A DNA stretch of 34,523 bases, taken from Streptacidiphilus neutrinimicus. GTDB taxonomy: Bacteria > Actinomycetota > Actinomycetes > Streptomycetales > Streptomycetaceae. Below the pieces are notes generated by a model. The model searched no databases. It was not told the DNA's origin and worked only from the letters and a program-made list of their open reading frames with translations. The position numbers and the translations under genes are program-made. The DNA lies in NCBI RefSeq assembly GCF_000787815.1, contig NZ_BBPO01000013.1:87315-121837 (forward strand), in the 5' to 3' direction. Each line of letters begins with the position of its first letter. Within the stretch, counting starts at the first letter, position 1. Positions 22,828 through 30,682 of this stretch are shown piece after piece.

Positions 22828-23703
22828 TCAGGCGGCGAGCGTGCGGGGGCGCAACTTGCCCGCCCGCAGGCCGGAGCGGATGGTGCGCCCCGCCTCGCCC
22901 TCGCCCTGACCGACGCGCACTCCGGCGTCCATAAGCGGGTCAGTGACCTCCTGCTCGGTCAGCTCGCCTCCGGCGACCAGCTGCCCAAGCGCGACGGCGG
23001 AGAGATAGAGCGCGATGTTGTGCCGGTCCTCGGCCGAGTCCAGGACGCGCTTCACCTGGCCGTCGATGGCCGCGCGCAGGTACCTGCCGCGCCGGTCGGA
23101 CGCAGTGAGCCGGGCCGTGACGGGTCCCTGCTCGGGGAGCGGCGCCGGGGTGAGCAGCTCGGCGAGCCAGGCCGGGAGCGGAGCGATCGGGGCTTTGCTG
23201 AGCACGGTGTAGTGCCCGCCGGGGGTGCTGCTACCAGGGCCGACGACGTACCCTCCGTGGGCACGAGTGTCGATCTTCCAGCCGAGCGTTCCGCCGGTGT
23301 TCCGCAGCTCCGGCCCGTTGGCGGGGTGCGCGTAGTACAAGTGCACCCCGGCGGACGGGGTGCGGACGGAGAAAGTCACCTCGCCGATGGGGTGCCGGTG
23401 CTGGTCGGCGAGCAGGCGGAACACATCGGCGCCGCAGAGGATGCCAGGAAGGTCCCAAGGCGCGGGTGGGGTGTCATCGGGGTGCTTGGGGGTGTCCAGG
23501 TCCACGGCGACCAGCCCGGAGGGGCCGCAGGCGATCCCGATGCCGTAGGGCTGACGGTTCCACCAGCGGGCCAGCCGCTCGGGGTCGGTGGTGGCCTGCT
23601 GCTCCCAGGCGGAGACGGCGGGGCGCTTGTCGCCGGGGATGAGCGGGAAGACGCGCCAGCCGCGGCGCGCGGCGGCGAGGGCGTAAGCGAGCAGGTCCGG
23701 CAC
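22828..23703 (-). CDS. Bifunctional DNA primase/polymerase (RepPP-type replication protein)
   Basis: 291 residues. The prim-pol domain starts in the first 50 residues (LLAYALAAARRGWRVFPLIPGDKRP...WWNRQPYGIGIACG), with catalytic VAVDLDTP (DxD) and the metal/nucleotide motifs GVHLYY and GYVVGPGSSTPGGHYTV. The C-terminal part (GRYLRAAIDGQVKRVLDSAEDRHNIALYLSAVALGQLVAGG...) is the helical region seen in AICE and phage prim-pols. It primes and starts replication of the circular form. GTG start at 23703 with GAGAGGA upstream. This puts the AICE in the prim-pol group rather than the RepSA group of pSAM2. Confidence 0.9.
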   Translation of the reverse strand: MPDLLAYALAAARRGWRVFPLIPGDKRPAVSAWEQQATTDPERLARWWNRQPYGIGIACGPSGLVAVDLDTPKHPDDTPPAPWDLPGILCGADVFRLLADQHRHPIGEVTFSVRTPSAGVHLYYAHPANGPELRNTGGTLGWKIDTRAHGGYVVGPGSSTPGGHYTVLSKAPIAPLPAWLAELLTPAPLPEQGPVTARLTASDRRGRYLRAAIDGQVKRVLDSAEDRHNIALYLSAVALGQLVAGGELTEQEVTDPLMDAGVRVGQGEGEAGRTIRSGLRAGKLRPRTLAA

Positions 23704-23772
23704 AGCGGGTCCTCTCGGGGTGTGGCGGCCGGGCGGATGGAGACGGATCAGGTCCGCCCGGCCGGGTTCGGG

Positions 23773-24120
23773 CTAGAACAGGGAGTCGTCGGCGGCGAGG
23801 TCGGCGAGGGCCTTGCGGCGCTCGCGTTGGGCTCGGGTGCGGGCGTTGTCGTGGCAGGGCGGGCACCACGCGGCCAGGTCGCAGGCGCTCAACTTCGCTT
23901 GCTGGTGCGGGGGCCGGGCCAGGTCGGCGGGGTCTTTCGGCGCGGCGAGCAGACGGATGGGTCCGGCATGCTTGCTGATGAATCCGCCGTTCTCGTGCTC
24001 GCAACGCCCTTGGCCGGCAGCGTGCTTGTTGCCGCACGCCCCGGTGCACTGACATCGACCATCGGACAGGTGGATCACCAGATCCCACAACGGCAGCGGG
24101 ACGACGGGGGTGGTAGTCAT
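23773..24120 (-). CDS. Cys-rich small protein, HNH-like
   Basis: 115 residues from ATG 24120 (GAGGG upstream). Cys23, Cys25, Cys29, Cys40 and then Cys80, Cys86, Cys89-His90 give two zinc-binding clusters, with a pattern (LSACDLAAWCPPCHDNARTRAQRERRKALADL) like the end of HNH endonuclease-type modules. A clear HNH catalytic core is not seen, so a structural zinc protein is as likely. It lies between ssb and prim-pol in the replication operon, suggesting a DNA-metabolism role. Confidence 0.65.
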   Translation of the reverse strand: MTTTPVVPLPLWDLVIHLSDGRCQCTGACGNKHAAGQGRCEHENGGFISKHAGPIRLLAAPKDPADLARPPHQQAKLSACDLAAWCPPCHDNARTRAQRERRKALADLAADDSLF

Positions 24121-24134
24121 GTCGAGCCCTCGGC

Positions 24135-24578
24135 CTAGAACGGCGGCTCGGCGTCGGAACCGGCGCCCGCCCACGGGTCTCCGCCGGCCGCGCCCTGGCC
24201 GCTTCCGGGGCGCTGGATCTTGGTGACCTTGGCCGTGGCGAAGCGCAGGCTCGGGCCGATCTCGTCCACCTCGACAGCGAGCATGGAGCGGTTCTCGCCC
24301 TGCTCGTTCTGCCAGTTGTGCTGCCGCAGGCGGCCGGTGACGATGACGCGCATGCCGCGGGTCAGGGTCTCGGCGGCGTGGTCGGCGAGCTCACGCCAGG
24401 CGGTGCAGCGCAGGAACATGCCGGTGCCGTCACGCCACTGGTTCGTGGCCTTGTCGAAGGTGCGCGGGGTGCTGGCCACGGTGAACTTGGCCAGCGCGGC
24501 GCCGGCGGGGGTGAACTTCAGCTCGGGGTCGTCAGTCAGGTTGCCGACGATGGTGATCGGGGTCTCTCCGACGGACAC
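24135..24578 (-). CDS. ssb: Single-stranded DNA-binding protein
   Basis: 147 residues from the GTG at 24578, chosen because GGAGGA lies just upstream and the SSB fold begins there ([31 protein letters not shown]). The OB-fold continues with [35 protein letters not shown], followed by a short Gly-rich linker and the acidic tip DAEPPF that recruits replication proteins. An element-encoded SSB fits independent replication and transfer. The stop lies 14 bp before the next start. Confidence 0.95.
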   Translation of the reverse strand: MSVGETPITIVGNLTDDPELKFTPAGAALAKFTVASTPRTFDKATNQWRDGTGMFLRCTAWRELADHAAETLTRGMRVIVTGRLRQHNWQNEQGENRSMLAVEVDEIGPSLRFATAKVTKIQRPGSGQGAAGGDPWAGAGSDAEPPF

Positions 24579-24696
24579 GGTTCCTCCGGTTGCTGCGGGC
24601 GGCAGGGTTGCCGTGGTGCTCGGGGCACGGGTCTGTCCGGTCCCCCGCACCGCCCCGGCGGGAAGCCGGGGCAGCACGGCCGGTCGGGCAGGCCGT

Positions 24697-25107
24697 TCAG
24701 CGGCGGCTCATGCGCTGGTTGACGTGGACGTTCACCGAGCCGCGCCCGCCCCCGCCGCTGCGGGCGAGGAGGAAGACCAGGGCGAGGACACCGAGCAGCA
24801 GGCCAATGGCGGTTGTGGCGGCGGCGAGGGCGGTGAACAGGAAGCTGAGTCCGACGCCGGTCGCGCCGAGCCCGATGCCGCCGGCGAGCAGCCGGGCGAC
24901 GATCGGGTCACGCAGCGGGCTGTAGCCGCCCTGCGCGGGCACGGTCGGCAGCGGGGCGGGCTGGTAGACCACGGTGGGCTGCGCGGGCTGCTGGTAGGGC
25001 AGCAGCGGGGCGGCCGGTGCCTGCGGGAAGGCGTACTGGGGGCGGCCGTCGGCGGCATAGACGACGGTGGGGATCAGGGCCGGGGTGTAGGGCTGCGGGG
25101 TGGTCAT
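24697..25107 (-). CDS. Pro-rich membrane protein, SpdD-like
   Basis: 136 residues. The N-terminal half is Pro/Gln/Tyr-rich and soluble; residues about 70-118 form two hydrophobic segments ([19 protein letters not shown] and [18 protein letters not shown]), followed by a short basic tail. AICE and Streptomyces plasmids encode such small membrane proteins (Spd) that help spread transferred DNA along the mycelium. The family call is by position and architecture. AGGAGG precedes the ATG. Confidence 0.65.
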   Translation of the reverse strand: MTTPQPYTPALIPTVVYAADGRPQYAFPQAPAAPLLPYQQPAQPTVVYQPAPLPTVPAQGGYSPLRDPIVARLLAGGIGLGATGVGLSFLFTALAAATTAIGLLLGVLALVFLLARSGGGGRGSVNVHVNQRMSRR

Positions 25108-25128
25108 GGCTGGCCTCCTGACGGCTGG

Positions 25129-25320
25129 TCAGTGGATGGAGAGCAGGGCGTGGGTGACGGCGGTCAGGGCGTGGTTCACGTAGGGGGCCAGGCCCGTGGA
25201 CGCGACGGTGAAGCCGGACAGCCACAGCACGGCGGCCGATCCGGCGCCGACGCGGCCGTAGCGGACGGTGGCGAACGCGGCGATACCGAGCAGCAGGGCG
25301 AGGGAGACGGTGAGCAGCAC
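25129..25320 (-). CDS. Small membrane protein (Spd-like)
   Basis: 63 residues with two hydrophobic segments (LLTVSLALLLGIAAFATV and GSAAVLWLSGFTVASTG) and little else. GTG start with AAGGGA upstream. Placed between two other small membrane proteins in the transfer operon, so a plasmid-spread role is likely but inferred from context. Confidence 0.6.
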   Translation of the reverse strand: MLLTVSLALLLGIAAFATVRYGRVGAGSAAVLWLSGFTVASTGLAPYVNHALTAVTHALLSIH

Positions 25321-25338
25321 AGGTCTGGTCCCTTCCGG

Positions 25339-25626
25339 TCAGGCGCGGGGCGTGCGGCGGGCGGGGGTCTTGTCGGCGCGTATCGCCGCGTTGCGGCGGG
25401 TGCGGGCCAGGTTGAGCAGGTGGCGGCCGAAGCGGATGCGCAGGCCGGTGGTGTCGCAGTGGCGGCACGGCTTGCCCCGGGTGGCGCGCCCCTTGCGGTC
25501 GGTCTTGAGCTGGTGGCCGATGCCGTTGCAGCGCGGGCAGCGCTTGAACGGGCTGGCCATGCAGAGCGCGAGGTAACCGACGGTGAGCAGGAGCAGGAGC
25601 GGCATAGCGGCGGCGAGGATGCGCAC
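25339..25626 (-). CDS. Membrane-anchored zinc-ribbon protein in the transfer operon
   Basis: 95 residues: an N-terminal membrane anchor (ILAAAMPLLLLLTVGYLALCMA) followed by two CxxC pairs (CPRCNGIGH and CRHCDTTGL, DnaJ-like zinc ribbon) and a basic tail (LARTRRNAAIRADKTPARRTPRA). Such zinc-ribbon membrane proteins recur in AICE transfer regions. It is the first gene after traB and the candidate clt. GTG start with GGGAGG upstream. Confidence 0.65.
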   Translation of the reverse strand: MRILAAAMPLLLLLTVGYLALCMASPFKRCPRCNGIGHQLKTDRKGRATRGKPCRHCDTTGLRIRFGRHLLNLARTRRNAAIRADKTPARRTPRA

Positions 25627-25669
25627 TTCGGGCCTCCCGGGGCGGTTTTGGAGTGTGCCGGGGGAAGGG

Positions 25670-25757
25670 CGCTAGGTACTAGCGTCCTGATCAGGCGTGT
25701 TATGGGGTGCTAGCGGGGGTGCTAGGTCTAGCGGGTGCGGGTGCTAGACCTAGCACC
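25670..25757. promoter_or_regulatory. Candidate clt transfer locus 3' of traB
   Basis: The 8-bp word GGTGCTAG occurs directly at 25706-25713, 25718-25725 and 25740-25747 and inverted at 25750-25757. Two 15-bp arms (25718-25732 and 25743-25757) form a perfect hairpin with a 10-base loop, and CGCTAG-GTA-CTAGCG (25670-25684) adds a second palindrome. It begins 12 bp after the traB stop. In Streptomyces plasmids TraB binds 8-bp recognition repeats in clt near traB. The role is inferred from position and repeat size; the hairpin could also terminate traB mRNA. Confidence 0.6.
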
Positions 25758-25768
25758 GGTTCGGATCG

Positions 25769-27949
25769 CTACTTGCCGCGCTCCTTGTCGCGCTGCGTAA
25801 CTGCGCTGGTGATGTCGGCGCGGACGATGCCGCGCCGGTTCGCGCCCTTGCCGCCCTCTGGGGTCAGCCACACCTGGCCGGTGTTGATCCCGTGCGGCTT
25901 GAGCGCGGCGGCGAGCTGGTCGGGCGCCCACCCGCCGTAGACGTCGGGCCGCAGCACGGCCAGGCGCGCGGTCACGGTCTCCGACCACGCCTTGGCCTCA
26001 CTGTCGGGGACCACGGCGAGGACGTCGGCGAGCAAGTCGTAGGCGGGCGCAGTCTCGGCGACCGTGTCCACGCCGGCGGCGTACCCGGCCAGGGTTCCCG
26101 CCCGCAGCCGGGCGGCCCGGCCGCGGGCCGCGATGGCCCTGGCCTTGGGCACGTCGATCCCGACCGAGCGCACGATCCGGGCGTCAGCGCCCTCGCCGAC
26201 GAAGTAGCAGATGCCCTTGTCAGCCCACGCGAACGTGGTTGCGCGGATGCCGTTCTTGTGTGCGGAGGTGCCCAGCACCATGTCATTGGCGGTGTGGTCC
26301 AGCACCTTCATGCACCAGCGGGCCACCGCGTTCGCGGAGATGCCGGTGGGCAGGGACTTGGCGTCCGGCCGCTGGGTGGCCAGCAGCAGCACGATGCCGG
26401 TCGCCGGTCCCCGCTTGACCAGGTCGGTGCAGATCTCCTCCAGCTCCGCACCGTGCTTGGGGTGCTCGAACCACTTCTGGCACTCGTCCACCCCGATCAC
26501 GATCGGGTGCAGACCCAGCGTCGGGTTCGACGCGAGCGCGCTGGTCACCTTCGACTCGGGGCACAGGTCGTCCGGCAGGGCGCGGATCACCTTGGCCCGG
26601 CGCCGCAACTCCTGCTGCACCGCCCGCATGTCCGCTACCGCGTACTCGATGTCCTCCTCTTCCTCGCCGGCGCGGTGGCGCACCGAGACGGCGTCTCCGA
26701 CGGCGTCCAGGTCGCCGGTCCCCTTCAGGTCGTAGGTGTGCAGCTCCGCGCGGGAGTCCAGGGCGGCGATGAGCAGCAGCAGGCGCAGCAGGAACGTCTT
26801 GCCCATGCGCGGGATCGCCCCGATCACCCCGGCGATGTACATCAGGGTGATGGAGACCCAGCGTCCGCGCTGGTCGGTGGCGAACGCGGCGGGCTTGAAC
26901 AGGTCCACGGTGCCGGACGACATCAGCGGCCAGGTGGGCTGCTTGGCCTTGTTCATGTCCTGGTCGCCGACCCACAGCAGCATGTGGCCGGGGTGCTCGC
27001 CGGGCATCGGCTCGGGCCACACGCACCCGAGCGGGCGGCGCAGGCCGGACGCGAGCTTGTCGCGCTTGTCCATGACCTCGGTCACCGTGACGCCGTGCGG
27101 CAGCTCCACATCGGCGCGCCAGCCGGGGCCGTCTCGGGTGATCGGGGCGGTGAACACGATCCGCCCGCCCTTGCCGAGCGCGCGGCCGATCTCGGCGATT
27201 CCCAGCACCGCGAGGGCCTTTTCGACCACCTCGGACGTGAGGCGCTGCACCGTGGGGCGGGTGACCGCACGGGAGATCAGCGGCTTGTCGGCAGGTGCGC
27301 CCAGCACGCCGAACACGGCGACCAGCGCGCCGGCCACGGCCAGGTGGACCAGGCCCGGGGTCAGACCCCAGACGACCAGCGCGGCAACCAGGGTGAGCAC
27401 GGCGGCCACACCGAGGGTCCAGCGGCGCCAGACCACCCGGCCGTCACGGCGGCGCAGCAGGTCCAGGTACAGGCGGGCGTCCTCGTCGTGCACCGCCGAC
27501 AGCCGCAGCGGCTGCGCTTCGGCATCGGTCACCCACCTGCCCACCCAGCGCGCCGCGCGGGCCATACCGCGCGGCGAGCGCCCGGCGAGCACCGCCGCGT
27601 ACAGCGGCACGCGCACCGTGTGGAAGCCGGTCGTGTGGGCGACGTGGCGGGCCAGCCACTTGGCGGCGGAGGTGAACTCCACCCGCGAGCGCAGCCACCC
27701 GGGGATGACGGGCCGCAGCTTCTCCGCCCTGACCTTGTCCAGCAGCGACGGGTCGGCCAAGGCCGGGCCGTCCACGTACACCGACGGGCCGTCCTCATCG
27801 GGGTTGGCGAGCACCGGCGCGACGGTGGCGGCGGGCGCGCCGGTGGCCTGCTCCGGTACGCCGGTCGGGGCGTCACCGCTGGTCAGGTCGGCCTCCAGGC
27901 GAGCGAACAACTCGCGCTCGCGGTCCTTGTCGAACGGGTCGTGATTCAC
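25769..27949 (-). CDS. TraB-type FtsK/SpoIIIE DNA translocase
   Basis: 726 residues from GTG 27949 (AGAAGGA upstream), the main transfer protein. Two membrane segments lie at about 179-217 (LGVAAVLTLVAALVVWG, HLAVAGALVAVFGVLG). The motor has Walker A GAIPRMGKT (377-385) and Walker B IVIGVDE (483-489), with LLLATQRPDAKSLPTGISANAVARWCMKV as the sensor region. The last about 90 residues form a winged helix like the FtsK gamma domain (WAPDQLAAALKPHGINTGQVWLTPEGGKGANRRGIVRADI), which recognises clt repeats. Such proteins form hexameric pores that pump double-stranded DNA between mycelia. Part of the leftward operon. Confidence 0.93.
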   Translation of the reverse strand: MNHDPFDKDRERELFARLEADLTSGDAPTGVPEQATGAPAATVAPVLANPDEDGPSVYVDGPALADPSLLDKVRAEKLRPVIPGWLRSRVEFTSAAKWLARHVAHTTGFHTVRVPLYAAVLAGRSPRGMARAARWVGRWVTDAEAQPLRLSAVHDEDARLYLDLLRRRDGRVVWRRWTLGVAAVLTLVAALVVWGLTPGLVHLAVAGALVAVFGVLGAPADKPLISRAVTRPTVQRLTSEVVEKALAVLGIAEIGRALGKGGRIVFTAPITRDGPGWRADVELPHGVTVTEVMDKRDKLASGLRRPLGCVWPEPMPGEHPGHMLLWVGDQDMNKAKQPTWPLMSSGTVDLFKPAAFATDQRGRWVSITLMYIAGVIGAIPRMGKTFLLRLLLLIAALDSRAELHTYDLKGTGDLDAVGDAVSVRHRAGEEEEDIEYAVADMRAVQQELRRRAKVIRALPDDLCPESKVTSALASNPTLGLHPIVIGVDECQKWFEHPKHGAELEEICTDLVKRGPATGIVLLLATQRPDAKSLPTGISANAVARWCMKVLDHTANDMVLGTSAHKNGIRATTFAWADKGICYFVGEGADARIVRSVGIDVPKARAIAARGRAARLRAGTLAGYAAGVDTVAETAPAYDLLADVLAVVPDSEAKAWSETVTARLAVLRPDVYGGWAPDQLAAALKPHGINTGQVWLTPEGGKGANRRGIVRADITSAVTQRDKERGK

Positions 27950-28043
27950 TGAGAGTCCTTCTCTCTGGGAGTGATCCGGGATCGGGAAGGGGAGCCGGGG
28001 CGCGGCGTTTGCTGCCAGGCGGTGACGCGCCCCGGCGGCAGCG

Positions 28044-28307
28044 CTAAGCGGCGAGCGAGTCCGGGCCGGGGCCGGTCTCGGGGTCCAGGTGCGCGATGGC
28101 GTACTGCTCGGTGGTGGCGAGGAACTCGCCGGTGGCCTCGTGGAAGGCGCGGACGAACGGAAGCGCGTCGCCCGGGGTGTCGGTGACGGGCAGCATGATC
28201 CGCAGGACCACATCGCCGCAGGTCATGGCGAGCAGCGGGCCGAACTGGTCGCACTCGACGTCGACCGAGCCGACCTCGGACGGGTACAGGTTGAAAGTCG
28301 CGTACAT
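28044..28307 (-). CDS. Conserved small AICE protein of unknown function
   Basis: 87 residues from ATG 28307 (GAAGGGAG upstream). It begins MYATFNLYPSEVGSVDVECDQFG and contains VVLRIMLPVTDTPGDALPFVRAFHEATGEFLATTEQYA; a small alpha/beta soluble domain is likely. I do not recognise the family. Genes of this size commonly sit between traB and the DUF2637 gene in AICEs. Confidence 0.6.
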   Translation of the reverse strand: MYATFNLYPSEVGSVDVECDQFGPLLAMTCGDVVLRIMLPVTDTPGDALPFVRAFHEATGEFLATTEQYAIAHLDPETGPGPDSLAA

Positions 28308-28350
28308 GGGTGGTGCTCCCTTCGGTCTGAGCGGTGCAGATCGGTCGGGG

Positions 28351-28683
28351 TCAGGCCGCGGCGGGTTCGACGCCGTCACCGACCGGCAGGGGCAGGTAGC
28401 CGACCAGCTCCAGGCGCACACCCGCGAACTCGCCGGGCACCTCGACCGCGTAGAAGGTGTTGTGGGGCTTGCCGATGGAGTTCTGCGGGTCCAGGTCCAG
28501 CGCCGCGCGCCACTGCTCGAAGCCCGCCGGGTCGTTGTGGACGTTGATGGTCAGATCGGGCGAGTGGTACCGGCCCAGGTCGAACGAGGCGGCCGGCAGC
28601 TCCGGGAACTGCGTCATCAGGGCGAGCAGTGCGCGGGCGGCGTCGGCCTGGTCGCCGAGGGGGCGGAACGTCTCGGTGCTCAT
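28351..28683 (-). CDS. Conserved small AICE protein of unknown function
   Basis: 110 residues from ATG 28683 with a strong AAGGAG. Sequence features: MTQFPELPAASFDLGRYHSPDLTINVHNDPAGFEQWRAALDLDP and VEVPGEFAGVRLELVGYLPLPV, suggesting a beta-sheet domain with a helical start. No membrane segment or catalytic motif. Lies in the transfer operon; role unknown. Confidence 0.6.
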   Translation of the reverse strand: MSTETFRPLGDQADAARALLALMTQFPELPAASFDLGRYHSPDLTINVHNDPAGFEQWRAALDLDPQNSIGKPHNTFYAVEVPGEFAGVRLELVGYLPLPVGDGVEPAAA

Positions 28684-28703
28684 CTCGGGAACTCCTTCGC
28701 TGG

Positions 28704-29552
28704 TCAGTTCGCGGTAGCGGGGACGGCGTGCAGGTCGGGGCGGGCGGCGGCGCGCTCGCGCTGGAGCAGTTCGCGCAGCATCCGGCCGTTGGCGGCAGAG
28801 GTGCGCAGTGCCTTGCGGATGCCCTCGCCGGTCAACTGGCTTTCGGGCCAGTCGGCGGTCAACTGGCGGGCTTCCTCCAGCAGTTCGACCGGCGTGCGGG
28901 TCGGGCGCGGTGTGCGGGCGGCGGTCGGCACGGGGCCCGTGGCCGGTCGGGGCCGACGGACCGGCGTGCGGTCCGGTGCGGCCGGAGCAGGCTCGGGGGC
29001 GGTCGGGGCCTCCGTCGGCGGGACGGGAGGCACGGTTCGCGCCGGGACTGGGGTCGATTCGGGCAGGTCAGCTATGGACTGGTCTGCGGTGGAAGATCCT
29101 GGTTTGCCGGAGTCGGAGCGGTAGTGCAGCACCTTGGCCACAAGGTCGGAGCCGAAGAAGATGGAGCCGACCGGCAGCGAGGTGCCGAGCAGGACCAGCG
29201 CCCAGTTCGCCGGGCCCCAGTCGGCCAGTCGGATGCGCGCCCCGTCGGGGGCGGTCAGCCCGTGCACGTAGTTCAGGACCAGCGACGCCAGGGTGTAGGC
29301 GGCGAGCACCCGCAGCGCGAACCGGCGCGGCGAGCCCTTCCCGCCGTCGCCGATCTCGTCCGGCAGGACCAGGGTGGCGACCAGGGCCAGGGCCATGAGA
29401 CCGTCGACCACCAGCGGGTAGACCACGGCGGCGGTGTGGTCCGCGCCGATCGTGTGGGCCACGTCCCGCAGCGCGTTCCAGGAGACGCGGAACGCGAGCA
29501 GGACCACGGCCAGCAGACCGGCGACCAGGAAGCCCTTACCGGTGCGGCTCAT
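28704..29552 (-). CDS. DUF2637 membrane protein, SpdB2-like
   Basis: 282 residues from ATG 29552, which overlaps the upstream stop by four bases (ATGA). Four hydrophobic segments occupy residues 8-140 (GFLVAGLLAVVLLAF, AVVYPLVVDGLMALALVATLVL, RFALRVLAAYTLASLVLNYVHG, NWALVLLGTSLPVGSIFF), the DUF2637 pattern. A Pro/Thr-rich linker (about 155-225) leads to a C-terminal helical domain (PVELLEEARQLTADWPESQLTGEGIRKALRTSAANGRMLRELL) that looks like a winged-helix DNA-binding segment. This architecture is annotated SpdB2 in Streptomyces plasmids and is thought to act in intramycelial spread of the element. Confidence 0.8.
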   Translation of the reverse strand: MSRTGKGFLVAGLLAVVLLAFRVSWNALRDVAHTIGADHTAAVVYPLVVDGLMALALVATLVLPDEIGDGGKGSPRRFALRVLAAYTLASLVLNYVHGLTAPDGARIRLADWGPANWALVLLGTSLPVGSIFFGSDLVAKVLHYRSDSGKPGSSTADQSIADLPESTPVPARTVPPVPPTEAPTAPEPAPAAPDRTPVRRPRPATGPVPTAARTPRPTRTPVELLEEARQLTADWPESQLTGEGIRKALRTSAANGRMLRELLQRERAAARPDLHAVPATAN

Positions 29553-29752
29553 CGCCCCGCACCCCCGAACCGTGCCTTCAGCACAATCAGGACCAGCAGG
29601 TAAGTCGCGGCGGAGGCGACGAAGCCCCACATCCCCAGGTGCCAGCACTTGTACAGGACCACGCCGGCCGCGATCCGGGCCGCCCACTTGGCGCCCTCGC
29701 GATCCGAACCACCGTGGCGACCGGTCTCGACGTAGATGACCTGGCGCTTCAC
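29549..29752 (-). CDS. Small membrane protein in the transfer operon
   Basis: 67 residues with GTG start overlapping the upstream stop (GTGA, 29749-29752) and stop overlapping the next start. N-terminal basic/acidic part (MKRQVIYVETGRHGGSDREGAKWAAR) and two hydrophobic segments (IAAGVVLYKCWHLGMWGFVA, AATYLLVLIVLKA). Tight coupling on both sides argues that it is a real gene. Function unknown, likely with the DUF2637 protein. Confidence 0.7.
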   Translation of the reverse strand: MKRQVIYVETGRHGGSDREGAKWAARIAAGVVLYKCWHLGMWGFVASAATYLLVLIVLKARFGGAGR

Positions 29753-30024
29753 GCGGCCACCTCCGCACGGATCGCAGAGCGCGGGATCACGACACGGCGC
29801 AGGTTCAGGGGGGAAGTGCCCAGCAGCTCGGCCGCATACGCGGCGGCGATCGGGTCCTCCCGCTCCAGCTCGGCCAGCAGCTCGGCGGCGGCGTCCAGTC
29901 GTGCCGCCCTGGCCAATGCCGACTCGCCGGGGAGACCGGCGAACAGCTCCACGTCGAATCCGAGCGCCAGCGAGGCGAACTCGGTTGCGGTCAGGGCTTC
30001 CCGACCGGCGACGAAGGTTTTCAC
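29749..30024 (-). CDS. First gene of the transfer operon, unknown function
   Basis: 91 residues from GTG 30024, chosen because GAGAGGAG lies 8 nt upstream; a longer version from 30075 would run into the operator region. Sequence: KTFVAGREALTATEFASLALGFDVELFAGLPGESALARAARLDAAAELLAELEREDPIAAAYAAELLGTSPLNLRRVVIP. It is a soluble helical protein, possibly DNA-binding, with no family recognised. It lies directly downstream of the divergent control region with the GATGTGC palindromes. Confidence 0.6.
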   Translation of the reverse strand: MKTFVAGREALTATEFASLALGFDVELFAGLPGESALARAARLDAAAELLAELEREDPIAAAYAAELLGTSPLNLRRVVIPRSAIRAEVAA

Positions 30025-30071
30025 GGGTGGTGCTCCTCTCGAAGACATGGGGGAGCCGTCAGCAGGGCTTT

Positions 30072-30164
30072 GCACATCTAGCGATGTGCTCTAGAGCGCC
30101 CTGATGTGCATCACTCTGACAGCGGCCTGATGGCCCGTCAAGCCCCTTGGCTGATGTGCCCTAG
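30072..30164. promoter_or_regulatory. Divergent control region, candidate GntR (KorSA-like) operators
   Basis: GCACATC-TAGC-GATGTGC (30072-30089) is a perfect 7-bp inverted repeat; TGATGTGCATCA (30102-30113) is a second palindrome; GATGTGCTCTAG (30083-30094) recurs as GATGTGCCCTAG (30153-30164). They fill the gap between the leftward transfer operon and the rightward GntR gene. GntR-type operators are short dyads of this kind, so the adjacent regulator probably represses both directions. Confidence 0.65.
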
Positions 30165-30196
30165 TGCGGCGTTGATGACCTTGGTACCGTGGCTGA

Positions 30197-30556
30197 GTGC
30201 CAATCAGGAGAGACGACCCCAGCCCGCTCCACCTTCAAATTGCTGCGGACCTGCGAAATCGAATCCGAGCGGGTGAATTCCAGCAAGGGAAATTCCCCAC
30301 GCTGAAAGACCTGATGCGCGACTACAAGACCTCGCTGGCGACGGCACAGAGTGCCATCAAGGTGCTTCAGCAGGAAAACTTGATTGTTTCCGTCGGCGGC
30401 AAGGGCTCGTTTGTTCGTTCACCCGATGAGGTTTCCACTACCTCAACGCCAGAGGACGGTGGGCTTGCGCAGCAGGTTGAGTCCCTGCGAGCGGAGCTCG
30501 AAGAGGTGAAAAGGCGCCTTAGTCGCCTCGAAGGCGCCCAGGATGGGAACTCCTGA
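30197..30556 (+). CDS. GntR family regulator (KorSA-like)
   Basis: 119 residues. The GntR winged helix is clear: PLHLQIAADLRNRIRAGEFQQGKFPTLKDLMRDYKTSLATAQSAIKVLQQENLIVSVGGKGSFVRS. The usual ligand domain is missing; instead residues 90-112 form a short coiled coil (LAQQVESLRAELEEVKRRLSRLEG). In pSAM2 the GntR protein KorSA silences transfer and replication activation, and this protein probably plays that part. GTG start at 30197. Palindromes at 30072-30164 are the likely sites. GC is lower than in the neighbouring genes. Confidence 0.88.
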   Translation: MPIRRDDPSPLHLQIAADLRNRIRAGEFQQGKFPTLKDLMRDYKTSLATAQSAIKVLQQENLIVSVGGKGSFVRSPDEVSTTSTPEDGGLAQQVESLRAELEEVKRRLSRLEGAQDGNS

Positions 30557-30632
30557 AGTTCGGCTGTTTGGTGGTCCGCTTGTTCATGAGACAAGTCAAC
30601 CGCTTACCGCGCCAAACCAACATGAAGCGCCG

Positions 30633-30660
30633 GTGCAGCCACAGTGCAGCCACAGTGCAG
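30633..30660 (+). repeat. 11-bp tandem repeat before the HTH/Nudix-like gene
   Basis: GTGCAGCCACA is repeated exactly at 30633-30643 and 30644-30654, with GTGCAG starting a third unit, 22 bp before the GTG start at 30683. The spacing of one helical turn suits a binding site for a multimeric regulator. Confidence 0.55.
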
Positions 30661-30682
30661 TCCGTTGACAGCGAGGGGGATC

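Noticed and set aside
24597-24677. 34-residue N-terminal extension of SSB
   Set aside because: A GTG with a strong Shine-Dalgarno lies exactly at the fold start (24578); the extension is low complexity.
27950-28213. 88-residue N-terminal extension of TraB
   Set aside because: The frame is shadow of the adjacent 28,044-28,307 gene, and GTG 27949 has a good ribosome-binding site.
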